This document shows, piece by piece, positions 43,119 through 52,076 of a stretch of 64,000 bases of DNA. Numbering within the stretch: the stretch's first letter is position 1; each line of letters opens with the position of its first letter. Origin of the DNA: Aliishimia ponticola (lineage in GTDB: Bacteria > Pseudomonadota > Alphaproteobacteria > Rhodobacterales > Rhodobacteraceae); the NCBI RefSeq assembly GCF_004803475.1, contig NZ_SRKY01000002.1, positions 186,001-250,000 of the forward strand, written 5' to 3'. The notes under the pieces were generated by a model. That model searched no databases. It was not told the DNA's origin and was given only the letters and a program-made list of their open reading frames with translations. A program made the position numbers and the translations under genes.

Positions 43119-45887
43119 ATGTCAGACAAGGTGCGGTTCACGCTCGACGGGGAACAGGTCGAAGCGGAAAAAGGCATGACGATTTGGGAAGTCGCGCATG
43201 GGCGCGGTCTGGTGATCCCGCATCTGTGCCACAAGCCCGCGCCGGGGTATCGCCCCGACGGCAACTGCCGCGCCTGCATGGTCGAGATCGAGGGCGAGCG
43301 CACGCTGGCGGCATCCTGCATCCGCGAGCCATCCGAAGGGATGGTCGTCACCACCGCCTCGGACCGTGCGACAAGCGCCCGCAAGATGGTGGTCGAAATG
43401 TTGTTGGCCGATCAGCCGGAACGGGATGCCGCGCATGATCGCTCCTCGCATCTGTGGGACATGGCTGCGCTGAACGGTGTGACCGAAAGCCGTCTGCCCA
43501 CACTGGAGGCTGAGCGGGTTCCGCTCTTGGATGACAGCCATGTGGCGATGCGGGTCAACCTTGACGCCTGCATCCAGTGCAACCTGTGTGTGCGGGCCTG
43601 CCGCGAGGTTCAGGTCAATGACGTGATCGGCATGGCGGGCCGGGGGCATGATGCCTATCCGGTGTTTGATATGGATGACCCGATGGGCGATTCCACCTGT
43701 GTGGCGTGCGGCGAATGCGTGCAGGCCTGCCCGACCGGCGCGTTGATGCCCGCCACCGTGCTGGACGCGGCCCAGACCGGGGACAGCGCCGACTATGATA
43801 GCGAAGTCGCCAGCGTCTGCCCGTTCTGCGGTGTTGGCTGCCAGGTGTCGCTTAAGGTCAAGGATGGCCGCATCAAATATGTCGAAGGGATCGATGGGCC
43901 CGCGAATGAAGGGCGGCTTTGCGTCAAAGGGCGCTTTGGCTTCGACTATATCCACCACACGCACCGCCTGACCAAGCCGCTGATCCGGCGCGACGATGCC
44001 CCCGCCAAGGGGCTGAACGTCGATCCGGGCAATTGGCAGACCCATTTCCGGGAGGCAACATGGGAAGAGGCGCTGGATGTTGCGGCGAACGGGCTCAAGG
44101 GCCGGGGGCGCGAGGTCGCGGGCTTCGGCTCTGCCAAGTGCACGAATGAAGAAGCCTATCTGTTTCAGAAGTTCATCCGGCAAGGCTTTGGCCACAACAA
44201 CGTGGATCATTGCACCCGGCTCTGCCACGCGTCCTCTGTCGCGGCACTGATGGAGAATATCGGCTCTGGCGGGGTGACGGCGACGTTCAACGAGATCGAA
44301 AACGCCGATGTCGCCATCGTCATCGGGGCCAATCCAATCGAAAACCACCCCGTCGCGGCGACCTATTTCAAGCAGTTCGCCAAGCGGGGCGGCAAGTTGA
44401 TCGTGATGGACCCGCGCGGCCAGGCGCTTAGCCGGTTTGCGACGCATATGCTGCAGTTCAAGCCGGGCGCGGATGTGTCGATGCTGAACGCGATCATGCA
44501 TACGATCGTGGATGAGCACCTTTATGACCAGCAATATATCGACGCCTATACCGAGAACTGGGACGCCGAAAAGGCGCATCTGAAAGACTTCTCGCCTGAG
44601 CGGATGGAACGGCTCTGCGGCATTCCGGCCGAGACATTGCGCGCCGTTGCCCGTGATTTCGCGCGGGCCAAGGCGGCGATGATCTTTTGGGGGATGGGCG
44701 TCAGTCAGCACATCCACGGCACCGACAATTCGCGCTGCCTGATCAGCCTTGCGCTGATGACCGGCCATGTGGGTCGCCCCGGTACGGGTCTGCACCCGCT
44801 GCGCGGTCAGAACAACGTGCAAGGCGCGTCCGATGCCGGGCTGATCCCGATGTTCCTGCCGGACTATCAGACAGTGACCGATGATGGCGTCCGCTCTGCC
44901 TTTACCGAAGTCTGGGGATCAGGGGATTTCTCAAACGAGAAAGGCCTTACCGTGACAGAGATCATGGATGCGGTTCATGATGGGGCGATCAAGGCGATGT
45001 ATGTTCTGGGCGAAAACCCGGCCATGTCGGACCCCGATGTGGAACATGCGCGCGACGCGCTGGCCAAGCTGGATCACCTTGTGGTGCAGGACATCTTCAT
45101 CACCGAAACCGCGAATTATGCGGATGTGATCCTGCCGGCCTCCGCCTTTGCGGAGAAGACCGGGACCGTCACCAATACCAACCGGCAGGTGCAGATGGGG
45201 CGCCCTGCCATGTCGCCGCCGGGCAAGGCGCGCGAGGATTGGGCGATCACCACCGAACTGGCAAGGCGTTGCGGGCTGGGCTGGACCTATTCCCACCCGT
45301 CGGAAGTGTTTGCCGAAATGAAGCAGAACATGGCGTCGCTCGATAATATTACATGGGACCGGCTGGAAGCGCAGAATGCGGTCACCTATCCGTCGCTCTC
45401 GCCGGAAGATCCGGGGCAGGCCATCGTGTTCGGCGATGGGTTCCCCCGGCCTCAGGGGCGGGCGCGTTTCACGCCGGCTTCGGTAATCCCGCCGGATGAT
45501 CTGCCGGACGCGGAATATCCGATGGTGCTGACCACAGGGCGGCAGTTGGAACACTGGCACACCGGGTCGATGACCCGTCGTTCGACCGTGCTGGATGCGG
45601 TGGAGCCAGAGGCGAACTGCTCTCTCCATCCTTCCGCCTTGCGCAAACTGGGCGTCGCGCCGGGCGGCATGATCCGGCTGACCACCAAGCGTGGTTCGAT
45701 CACGCTGATGGCCCGTGCGGACCGTGCCGTGTCCCCCGATATGGTGTTCCTGCCCTTCGCTTATGTCGAAGCGGCGGCGAATATCCTTACGAACCCGGCG
45801 GTCGATCCCTATGGCAAGATCCCCGAGTTCAAGTTCTGCGCGGTGCGCGTCGAAAACGCTGAAGACAGTGTCGCGGCGGCGGAGTAG
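43119..45887 (+). CDS. Molybdenum-dependent formate dehydrogenase, alpha subunit
   Basis: The 922-residue protein reads as: a [2Fe-2S] ferredoxin domain (Cys37, 50, 53, 67), two [4Fe-4S] ferredoxin clusters (Cys151/154/157/161 and 194/197/200/204), and the bis-MGD molybdopterin domain with its own [4Fe-4S] (Cys234/237/241/268). The Mo ligand is Cys369 followed by His370 (HCTRLCH), the Cys form of the formate dehydrogenase active site. The His-Cys3 [4Fe-4S] motif usually near residue 108 is absent. It oxidises formate to CO2. No beta/gamma/delta subunit or fdhD chaperone is adjacent. The downstream gene is the convergent LacI regulator. Confidence 0.92.
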   Translation: MSDKVRFTLDGEQVEAEKGMTIWEVAHGRGLVIPHLCHKPAPGYRPDGNCRACMVEIEGERTLAASCIREPSEGMVVTTASDRATSARKMVVEMLLADQPERDAAHDRSSHLWDMAALNGVTESRLPTLEAERVPLLDDSHVAMRVNLDACIQCNLCVRACREVQVNDVIGMAGRGHDAYPVFDMDDPMGDSTCVACGECVQACPTGALMPATVLDAAQTGDSADYDSEVASVCPFCGVGCQVSLKVKDGRIKYVEGIDGPANEGRLCVKGRFGFDYIHHTHRLTKPLIRRDDAPAKGLNVDPGNWQTHFREATWEEALDVAANGLKGRGREVAGFGSAKCTNEEAYLFQKFIRQGFGHNNVDHCTRLCHASSVAALMENIGSGGVTATFNEIENADVAIVIGANPIENHPVAATYFKQFAKRGGKLIVMDPRGQALSRFATHMLQFKPGADVSMLNAIMHTIVDEHLYDQQYIDAYTENWDAEKAHLKDFSPERMERLCGIPAETLRAVARDFARAKAAMIFWGMGVSQHIHGTDNSRCLISLALMTGHVGRPGTGLHPLRGQNNVQGASDAGLIPMFLPDYQTVTDDGVRSAFTEVWGSGDFSNEKGLTVTEIMDAVHDGAIKAMYVLGENPAMSDPDVEHARDALAKLDHLVVQDIFITETANYADVILPASAFAEKTGTVTNTNRQVQMGRPAMSPPGKAREDWAITTELARRCGLGWTYSHPSEVFAEMKQNMASLDNITWDRLEAQNAVTYPSLSPEDPGQAIVFGDGFPRPQGRARFTPASVIPPDDLPDAEYPMVLTTGRQLEHWHTGSMTRRSTVLDAVEPEANCSLHPSALRKLGVAPGGMIRLTTKRGSITLMARADRAVSPDMVFLPFAYVEAAANILTNPAVDPYGKIPEFKFCAVRVENAEDSVAAAE

Positions 45888-45892
45888 GGCGG

Positions 45893-46909
45893 TCAGCCTG
45901 CATCCGAGCCGCGGATATCCTTGACGGAGGCGCGCTGCACGATCGCTGCCTCCAGATGGGTGGAGCGGAGCGGCGCGCCGTTCTCAAGATGATCGATGAA
46001 TTGCGCGGCAACCGCCCGGCCTATTTGCGCCGCAGGCAGGTTGATCGTGGTCAGCGCGGGGTGCGTTTCCTTGGCCCAGTCCAGATTGTCGAACCCCATC
46101 ACTGACATATCCTCGGGGATGCGCAGACCTGCCTCTGCCAACCCGAAATAGACGCCAAGCGCCAGTACATCCGAAAAGCACAGCACGGCGGTAGGGCGGT
46201 CATCCTTGGCCAGAACATCACTGATCGCCTTGCGCCCACCGGTGACGGAGAGGTCGGTTTCGATGAATGTCATCTTGGTCCCACCGGAATGTCGGGACTG
46301 CGCGCCTTCACGGCGGGCAAGCGTGCGGTCGCTGTTCGACAATGGGCCATGGATCACCACGATGCGCCGGTGTCCGAGCGACGAAAGGTAATCGACCGCC
46401 TCGGCAGCAAGTGCGCTGTTGTCATAGCCAATGGTCGGGTGGGTGCTTTTCGCATCCCAGACGGATGTCAGCGCGAAGGGCACGCGCCGCCGTTCCAGCA
46501 GATCTAGCAGGGCGGGGCTATGCGCAGCGCCACTCAGGATGAACCCTTCGGCCCCCATGCCCAGCAATTTGCGGGCGGCGGCCAATTCTTCCTCAGGGTC
46601 GCCATTCGAGATCGCCATGACCAGCGAATAATCCTGCGCACTTAGCGTGTTTTCGATGCCGGAAATGAACTTTGCAAAGACCGAGTGTTCGATGGTCGGA
46701 ATGATCGCGGCCACGGTTCTGGACTTCGCCGTCGACAACGCACGTGCGGCGGGATTGGGAAGATAGTCGAGCCGTTCGCAAGCCTCCAGAACGCGCTGCC
46801 GGGTTTGCGGGCTGACATTCTTTGACCCGTTCATCACCCGGGAAATCGTGGCAATCGACAAGCCCGTTTCTTTGGCAACGTCCCTGATCCTGCCCGGTGG
46901 GTTACTCAT
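45893..46909 (-). CDS. LacI family transcriptional regulator
   Basis: From ATG 46909 the protein has 338 residues: a helix-turn-helix (IRDVAKETGLSIATISRVMNGSKNVSPQTRQRV) with hinge helix (PNPAARALSTAKS), then a periplasmic-binding-like ligand domain ending SVMGFDNLDWAKETHPALTTINLP. A longer frame from 46963 would run into an operator and is not used. The gene is divergent from the DUF1989-GcvT/betaine-transport operon, and two ACCGGT-centred palindromes lie between them, so it is the likely local repressor and self-regulator. The ligand is not known. Confidence 0.93.
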   Translation of the reverse strand: MSNPPGRIRDVAKETGLSIATISRVMNGSKNVSPQTRQRVLEACERLDYLPNPAARALSTAKSRTVAAIIPTIEHSVFAKFISGIENTLSAQDYSLVMAISNGDPEEELAAARKLLGMGAEGFILSGAAHSPALLDLLERRRVPFALTSVWDAKSTHPTIGYDNSALAAEAVDYLSSLGHRRIVVIHGPLSNSDRTLARREGAQSRHSGGTKMTFIETDLSVTGGRKAISDVLAKDDRPTAVLCFSDVLALGVYFGLAEAGLRIPEDMSVMGFDNLDWAKETHPALTTINLPAAQIGRAVAAQFIDHLENGAPLRSTHLEAAIVQRASVKDIRGSDAG

Positions 46910-46963
46910 TTTTCGGAACTCTTTCCGCAATTTTCTTGACGAATCTCCTTTCGTAGGGGTCAC

Positions 46964-46977
46964 TGAAACCGGTTACA
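46964..46977. promoter_or_regulatory. LacI-type operator, lacI-proximal
   Basis: TGAAACCGGTTACA is centred on CCGG with near-symmetric arms and shares AACCGGTTACAT with the larger palindrome at 47021-47052. The centres are 66 bases apart. It lies 54 bases from the lacI start, so it may serve autoregulation or loop with the second site. Confidence 0.7.
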
Positions 46978-47020
46978 TGTCAACTCAGTGGTTTCTTGGT
47001 GCGTCAATTGAATAGGTCCA

Positions 47021-47052
47021 GACCGCCCATGTAACCGGTTACATGGGCGGTC
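47021..47052. promoter_or_regulatory. Perfect 32-bp palindromic operator
   Basis: The left arm GACCGCCCATGTAACC (47021-47036) is mirrored exactly by the right arm (47037-47052), giving a 32-bp perfect palindrome whose core ATGTAACCGGTTACAT has the CpG-centred form preferred by LacI-family repressors. It is 44 bases before the DUF1989-GcvT start, overlapping the expected promoter or leader. Confidence 0.85.
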
Positions 47053-47096
47053 AATGCGGAGATTCGGGAAGAAATGCCGACGATATCGCACATCCC

Positions 47097-49421
47097 ATGC
47101 TGAACAGAGTTTCAGCACAGCCCGGCCTTACCAGCCGCTATGCGGGTCTGCTTCAGCCGAACGTCCTGCGCGCCGATGTGGGCTATGGCGCAGTGGAAAG
47201 CCTGCGCGTGCCTGCGGGGGCCGTTGTGGCGATCACCCAGATTGACGGCGGGGCACAGGCGTGGGTGACGGCCCTGGCCGATGACGCCGCCACTTTGGGC
47301 GTCACGACGCTTGAGGGGTCGGCGGCGGCGTCCATCCCGCTGGACAGTTCCGGCTTTGATAGCCGGATGCTGGAGGCTTTGACCAATGCCCGCGGCGGCG
47401 CGCTTGCCGATGCACGAGGGCTTTTGATCTTCGATCCGATGACTGCGGCGGGCGAAAGCCACATCTTTCGGATGCCACAGGCTGCCCGGATTTTCGTTGC
47501 CGCGCCCGTGCGCCCCGGCTTTATCGAAACCGGCGGCGGCGGCGCATTCCGTGTGGAGATCAAGCTGCCGGACGTGGCCGCCAACGACATCAGTCTGCCC
47601 GACCCGTTGGGCAAAGTCGTGGACGAATGGCGCATCCCGCGTGGCACGGCGACGGCCTATGAGTTGCAGAAGGGCCAATTCGTCCAGATCATCGATGTTG
47701 AGGGGCAGCAATGCTCTGACTTCATGGCCATGCGTTCCGAGGCGCTGGACAAGGGGGTGGAGCGGTTCATCGACTCCACCGTATCGCGCACCATGGCGCG
47801 CAGCGCCTATCCGCTGCCGGGTCTGCACGACAAGTTCTATGATCAGGACATTCGTCCGCTGCTGGCGGTGCGGCAAGATACAGTCGGACGGCATGATACC
47901 TTTGCGCTGGCCTGCACCGCGCGCGGGTACGAGGAGCGCGGTTTTCCCGGACATCTCAACTGCTCGGACAACATCTCAGATGCGTTCGCGCCTTATGGCA
48001 TCGGGCGCCGGGCGGCGTGGCCTGCCATCAACCTGTTCTTCAATTCGTGGATCGCTCCGGCTGACCATGCCATCGCCAGCGACGAAGCGTGGTCCCGGCC
48101 CGGGGATTACGTCGCGATGCAGGCGATGAGCGATCTGGTCTGCGTCTCAACCGCCTGCCCGGATGATGTGGACCCGATCAATGGTTGGAATCCTACCGAT
48201 ATCCACATCCGCATTTACGAAGAAACCAGCACCATCACGCATGCCGTCGCATGGCGCGCCAACCCCGAGGATGCCGCGAAAATGACCGCCCATTCCGCGT
48301 TTCATCCCAGAACCTCGAAGCTGACATCCTCTTATCATGTCGCGCGCGATCTCTGGATGCCGGCCCATTTCGACGCCACCGGCGCGGTCGAAGAATACTG
48401 GGCCTGCAAGAAGGCCGCGACGCTTCAGGATATGTCCGGACTGCGCAAGTTCGACATCGTCGGACCCGATGCCGTCGCGCTGCTGCAGCACTGCCTGACG
48501 CGGGATGTCTCCAAGCTGTCTGTGCATCGGGGGTTCTATGCATTGATGTGTGACGCACGCGGTTCGGTGCTGGATGACGGCACGTTGTTCCGCCTTGAAG
48601 ATACCGCGTTCCGCTGGTGTTGCGGGTCGGATCATTCAGCACTGCACTTGCGCGAACAGGCCGAGGCCTTGGGTCTGAACGCGCGGGTTCTGTCGCTGGG
48701 GGGGCGGATGGTCAATCTGGCGCTGCAAGGGCCGAAGTCGCGGGATATTCTGCGCGAGGTCGTGTTCACCCAGCCCTCGCGCCCATCGCTCGACAACCTC
48801 AAATGGTTCGGCTTCACCATCGCGCGTCTGCACGATCGGGATGGGCCGATGTTCATGCTGTGTCGGTCCGGCTTTACCGGTGAACTGGGCTATGAGCTGT
48901 TTTGCGACCGCGACGATGCGCTGACGATCTGGGATGGCCTCATGGCTGCTGGCGCGCCCGAAGGGCTGGTCCCGATGGGCGGTCAGGCGCTGGATATGCT
49001 GCGGATCGAAGCGGGTCTGATGATTGCGGGGGCCGAGTTCGGGCCAGATGCCGATGCGATGGAATCCGGGCTTGGTTTCGCGGTGGATTTCAAAAAGCCC
49101 GATTTCATTGGCCGCGCCGCGCTGGAGCGCAACGCCGCCGCCACCCGGCGCAAGCTTGTCGGTCTGCACCTTGCAGGGAACGAAGTGCCCCATCACGGCG
49201 ACGGTATCTTCGTCGGGCGCGAGCAGGTCGGCACCATAACCAGCGGTACATATTCGCCCCAGATGGGCCATGCCATCGCCATGGCGCGCATCGCGGTCGA
49301 AAACGCCGCCCCAGGGGCGGAACTGGAGGTCGGCAAACTGGACGGCCACATGAAGCGATTGGCCGCGAAAGTGGTCGATCTCCCCTTTCTTGACCCCAAA
49401 AGAGAGAAGGCACGCGCGTGA
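47097..49421 (+). CDS. DUF1989-GcvT fusion protein (putative folate-dependent demethylase/aminomethyltransferase)
   Basis: The 774-residue protein has three parts. Residues 1-170 look like a degenerate DUF1989-like half. Residues about 176-365 form a good DUF1989 domain (VQIIDVEGQQCSDF, DTVGRHDTFALAC, NCSDN, SRPGDYV, NGWNPT); DUF1989 includes the carboxyguanidine deiminases CgdA/CgdB. Residues about 400-770 are a GcvT-type domain with GSVLDDGTLFRL (Asp493/Asp494 at the catalytic position) and SGFTGELGYELF. GcvT-family enzymes transfer C1 or methyl groups to tetrahydrofolate. It heads a betaine-type ABC transporter operon under a LacI repressor. ATG 47097 is chosen since 47043 lies inside the operator; no strong RBS is seen. 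The substrate is unproven. Confidence 0.85.
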   Translation: MLNRVSAQPGLTSRYAGLLQPNVLRADVGYGAVESLRVPAGAVVAITQIDGGAQAWVTALADDAATLGVTTLEGSAAASIPLDSSGFDSRMLEALTNARGGALADARGLLIFDPMTAAGESHIFRMPQAARIFVAAPVRPGFIETGGGGAFRVEIKLPDVAANDISLPDPLGKVVDEWRIPRGTATAYELQKGQFVQIIDVEGQQCSDFMAMRSEALDKGVERFIDSTVSRTMARSAYPLPGLHDKFYDQDIRPLLAVRQDTVGRHDTFALACTARGYEERGFPGHLNCSDNISDAFAPYGIGRRAAWPAINLFFNSWIAPADHAIASDEAWSRPGDYVAMQAMSDLVCVSTACPDDVDPINGWNPTDIHIRIYEETSTITHAVAWRANPEDAAKMTAHSAFHPRTSKLTSSYHVARDLWMPAHFDATGAVEEYWACKKAATLQDMSGLRKFDIVGPDAVALLQHCLTRDVSKLSVHRGFYALMCDARGSVLDDGTLFRLEDTAFRWCCGSDHSALHLREQAEALGLNARVLSLGGRMVNLALQGPKSRDILREVVFTQPSRPSLDNLKWFGFTIARLHDRDGPMFMLCRSGFTGELGYELFCDRDDALTIWDGLMAAGAPEGLVPMGGQALDMLRIEAGLMIAGAEFGPDADAMESGLGFAVDFKKPDFIGRAALERNAAATRRKLVGLHLAGNEVPHHGDGIFVGREQVGTITSGTYSPQMGHAIAMARIAVENAAPGAELEVGKLDGHMKRLAAKVVDLPFLDPKREKARA

Positions 49422-50479
49422 GTGATATGAACAAGGAAGGCGTCGTCGTCACACGGAATGTCTGGAAAATCTTCGGCGACCGGGCCGAGGAAGCGATGGA
49501 AGCCGTCCGCCGGGAGAAACTGTCCAAGGCCGAAGTGCTGGAACGCTACGAAGCGGTGGTCGGGGTCAAGGACGTGTCGATCTCTGTCGGGGAGGGCGAG
49601 GTGTTCTGCATCATGGGCCTGTCCGGCTCTGGCAAGTCGACGCTGGTGCGCCACATCAACCGGCTGATCGAACCTACCGGCGGGGAAATCCTGATCAACG
49701 GTGTGAATGTCGGTGAGTTGAATGCCGAGGAACTGCGGATTTTGCGCGCCGACAAGATCGGGATGGTGTTTCAGAACATGGCCCTGCTGCCGCACCGCAC
49801 AGTGCGCGACAACGTGGCTTTCGCGCTGGAGCTGCGCAATGTCGATGCCTTTACCCGCGCGCAACATGCGGAGCGTGTGATCGAACTGGTTCATCTGGAA
49901 GGTTACGGGGACCGCCTGCCCAGTGAACTGTCCGGCGGGATGCAACAGCGCGTGGGTCTGGCCCGCGCCATGGCGGCGGACCCGGATATCCTGCTGATGG
50001 ATGAGCCGTTCAGCGCGCTTGATCCCCTGATCCGCCGTGGGTTGCAGGACGAGTTTCTTGAGCTGTCGAAGACGATGAAGAAGACGACGCTGTTCATCAC
50101 CCACGATCTGGATGAGGCCATCCGAATGGGCAGCCGTATCGCGATCATGAAAGACGGCGAGATCGTTCAGACCGGCACCCCAGAAGAGATCGTGACCAAG
50201 CCTGCCGACGACTATGTCGCGGATTTCGTCGCGGGAATTTCAAAGCTGAAGCTGGTCTTCGCGCATACCGTGATGCAGCCGGTCGAAGCCTACGAGACCG
50301 GTGGGCGCACCTTGCCGCCAATCGACGCCTGCCCGACAGCAGGGCCAGAGGACAATCTGGATGTGCTGGTGTCGCTGGCTGTGGATCAAGAGAACCCCAT
50401 CGTGATCGTCGATGATGACAAGCCGGTGGGCGTGGTGACGAAGGACTCCCTTCTGCACGGCATCAAGGGGGAGGTTTAA
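49418..50479 (+). CDS. Glycine betaine/L-proline-type ABC transporter ATP-binding protein
   Basis: The 353-residue ATPase starts at GTG 49418, overlapping the fusion-gene stop. It has the ProV/OpuAA layout: an N-terminal extension (VWKIFGDRAEEAMEAV), Walker A GLSGSGKST, FQNMALLPHRTV, signature LSGGMQQR, Walker B ILLMDEPFSALD and His-switch ITHDLDEAIRMG. A C-terminal CBS-like tail (about 275-350) can sense ionic strength in this family. The permease follows 4 bases later. Linked to the DUF1989-GcvT gene, it probably imports that enzyme's substrate. Confidence 0.95.
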   Translation: MSDMNKEGVVVTRNVWKIFGDRAEEAMEAVRREKLSKAEVLERYEAVVGVKDVSISVGEGEVFCIMGLSGSGKSTLVRHINRLIEPTGGEILINGVNVGELNAEELRILRADKIGMVFQNMALLPHRTVRDNVAFALELRNVDAFTRAQHAERVIELVHLEGYGDRLPSELSGGMQQRVGLARAMAADPDILLMDEPFSALDPLIRRGLQDEFLELSKTMKKTTLFITHDLDEAIRMGSRIAIMKDGEIVQTGTPEEIVTKPADDYVADFVAGISKLKLVFAHTVMQPVEAYETGGRTLPPIDACPTAGPEDNLDVLVSLAVDQENPIVIVDDDKPVGVVTKDSLLHGIKGEV

Positions 50480-50483
50480 GGTC

Positions 50484-52028
50484 ATGGCAACCGAACAAGA
50501 GCTTCGTAAACCGTTCCTCGATTTCGCGGGGCCCAATGGCGCCTATTACGCGGATACGTTCCTGAAAATTCAGAAGAACGCACTTGGCCGATGGCATATC
50601 AACGTCGCGGCGATGCTGGGCAGCTTTGTCTGGGCGGCGCTGCGCGGCAGTTGGCTGCTGTTCCTGATTTCGTTCGTGATCGACCTGATCGCCGCAGTGA
50701 ATCTGGCGTTGGTCTACAAATACTCCAAAGCCGCCGCCGACAATGCGGACAAGGACTTTCTTGTGGCCCGCTATGAGGGGTGGAGCGATTCAAGCCTGAT
50801 CGGTGCAATCGTCGTCTTCGTGCTTGGCCGCTTGGCTTTTGGCTGGCTCGCGGACCGGCTATACGCGCGCCAATACGAACGCTGGCGGGTCGATCATTCC
50901 GTGAACAGCGGATTGCGCCGAAGTCGCCTTGGTCTGGCCGGGCTGATCGTGCTGCTGATCGTGCCGCTGATGATCTACCGGACCACGCAATTCGCCCCGG
51001 ACGAACGGACCTGCATCAAGCAGAACCGCGCGATTGCCCAAGGCGAAGAGGTCGGTTTCAAGGATCGGTTCGACTGCGCCGTGATCGGTGAATTCCCGAC
51101 GCTGTTCTGGATCGACCGGCCCGACAAGGTGACCTTCCCCCGTGACGAGGATGGCAATCGCATCGTGCAGCGGGAACCCGCGCGCGAAGGCGCGCCGCCG
51201 GTGAACCTGAATACCTATGTCAGTCAGGCGATTGATGACAGCATTGCCTATGTCACCGTGTTCTATGGCTTCCTGTTCGACGGGATCACCAAGTTCCTGC
51301 GCGGAATGCTCAGTGCCATATCCTCTGTCACGGTGGGTACGCCGTGGCCGATCACGATGGGGGTGCTTGTGCTTATGGCCTACAAGATGGCGGGGCCGCG
51401 GGTAACGATATTCGTGGCGGCCTCGCTGATCTATCTGGCGTTGTTCGGCTTTTGGCAAACCGCGATGGACACACTGTCGCTGGTGCTTGCCGCGTCGATC
51501 ATCTGCGTGGTGATCGGGTTGCCACTTGGCATCTGGGTCGGCAAATCGCAGCGCGGTCATGCCATCATGACGCCCATTCTCGATGTGATGCAGACGATCC
51601 CCAGCTTCGTTTACCTGCTGCCTGCGATTGCGTTTTTCTCCATCGGGAAGCCGCCGGGCATTCTGGCCACCATGATCTTTGCCATGCCGCCGATGGTTCG
51701 CCTGACGGCGCTTGGCATCCGGCAGGTCGGGGAAAGCACGAAGGAGGCGGCGCTCGCCTTCGGGGCCAACCCGCGCCAACTGCTGACCAAGGTGGAACTG
51801 CCGCTGGCGCTGCCGTCGATCATGGCCGGGATCAACCAGGTGGTGATGATGAGCCTGTCCATGGTGGTCATCGCCGCGCTGATCGGCGCGGGGGGCATGG
51901 GGTATGTCGTGACCGAAGCGCTTGAAAACACGGAAACCGGGCGGGGCATCCTGGCCGGTATCGGAATTGCACTCTTGGCGATGATGATCGACCGAGTGGT
52001 ACAGAAGGCGAATAAAACTCGCCGATAA
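50484..52028 (+). CDS. Glycine betaine/L-proline-type ABC transporter permease with long N-terminal extension
   Basis: The 514-residue protein has a normal ProW/OpuAB binding-protein-dependent domain at about 290-505 (ASIICVVIGLPLGIWVGKSQRG, MQTIPSFVYLLPAIAFFSIG, EAALAFGANPRQLLTKVELPLALPSIMAGINQ with the EAA loop). In front is an extra region of about 230 residues with at least three hydrophobic segments and a soluble stretch. Its first part (HINVAAMLGSFVWAALRGSWLLFL) recalls DUF2628. A hairpin follows the gene before the binding-protein gene. Confidence 0.9.
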   Translation: MATEQELRKPFLDFAGPNGAYYADTFLKIQKNALGRWHINVAAMLGSFVWAALRGSWLLFLISFVIDLIAAVNLALVYKYSKAAADNADKDFLVARYEGWSDSSLIGAIVVFVLGRLAFGWLADRLYARQYERWRVDHSVNSGLRRSRLGLAGLIVLLIVPLMIYRTTQFAPDERTCIKQNRAIAQGEEVGFKDRFDCAVIGEFPTLFWIDRPDKVTFPRDEDGNRIVQREPAREGAPPVNLNTYVSQAIDDSIAYVTVFYGFLFDGITKFLRGMLSAISSVTVGTPWPITMGVLVLMAYKMAGPRVTIFVAASLIYLALFGFWQTAMDTLSLVLAASIICVVIGLPLGIWVGKSQRGHAIMTPILDVMQTIPSFVYLLPAIAFFSIGKPPGILATMIFAMPPMVRLTALGIRQVGESTKEAALAFGANPRQLLTKVELPLALPSIMAGINQVVMMSLSMVVIAALIGAGGMGYVVTEALENTETGRGILAGIGIALLAMMIDRVVQKANKTRR

Positions 52029-52034
52029 GAAAGG

Positions 52035-52055
52035 CGCAGCGTCTCGTGCGCTGCG
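52035..52055 (+). other. Hairpin between permease and binding-protein genes
   Basis: CGCAGCG and CGCTGCG form a perfect 7-bp stem with a 7-nt loop, 6 bases after the permease stop and 21 bases before the binding-protein start. Such structures often stabilise the separate mRNA of the binding protein, which is needed in excess. Confidence 0.5.
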
Positions 52056-52076
52056 TGTCCAACAGAAAGGAATGTT

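Noticed and set aside
43122-44822. Minus-strand open frame of 566 codons opposite the formate dehydrogenase gene
   Set aside because: The plus strand has an unbroken iron-sulfur and molybdopterin protein; the mirror has no recognisable features.
47043-47096. Alternative start of the DUF1989-GcvT gene at 47043
   Set aside because: That ATG lies inside the 32-bp palindromic operator and the added residues do not look like the family.
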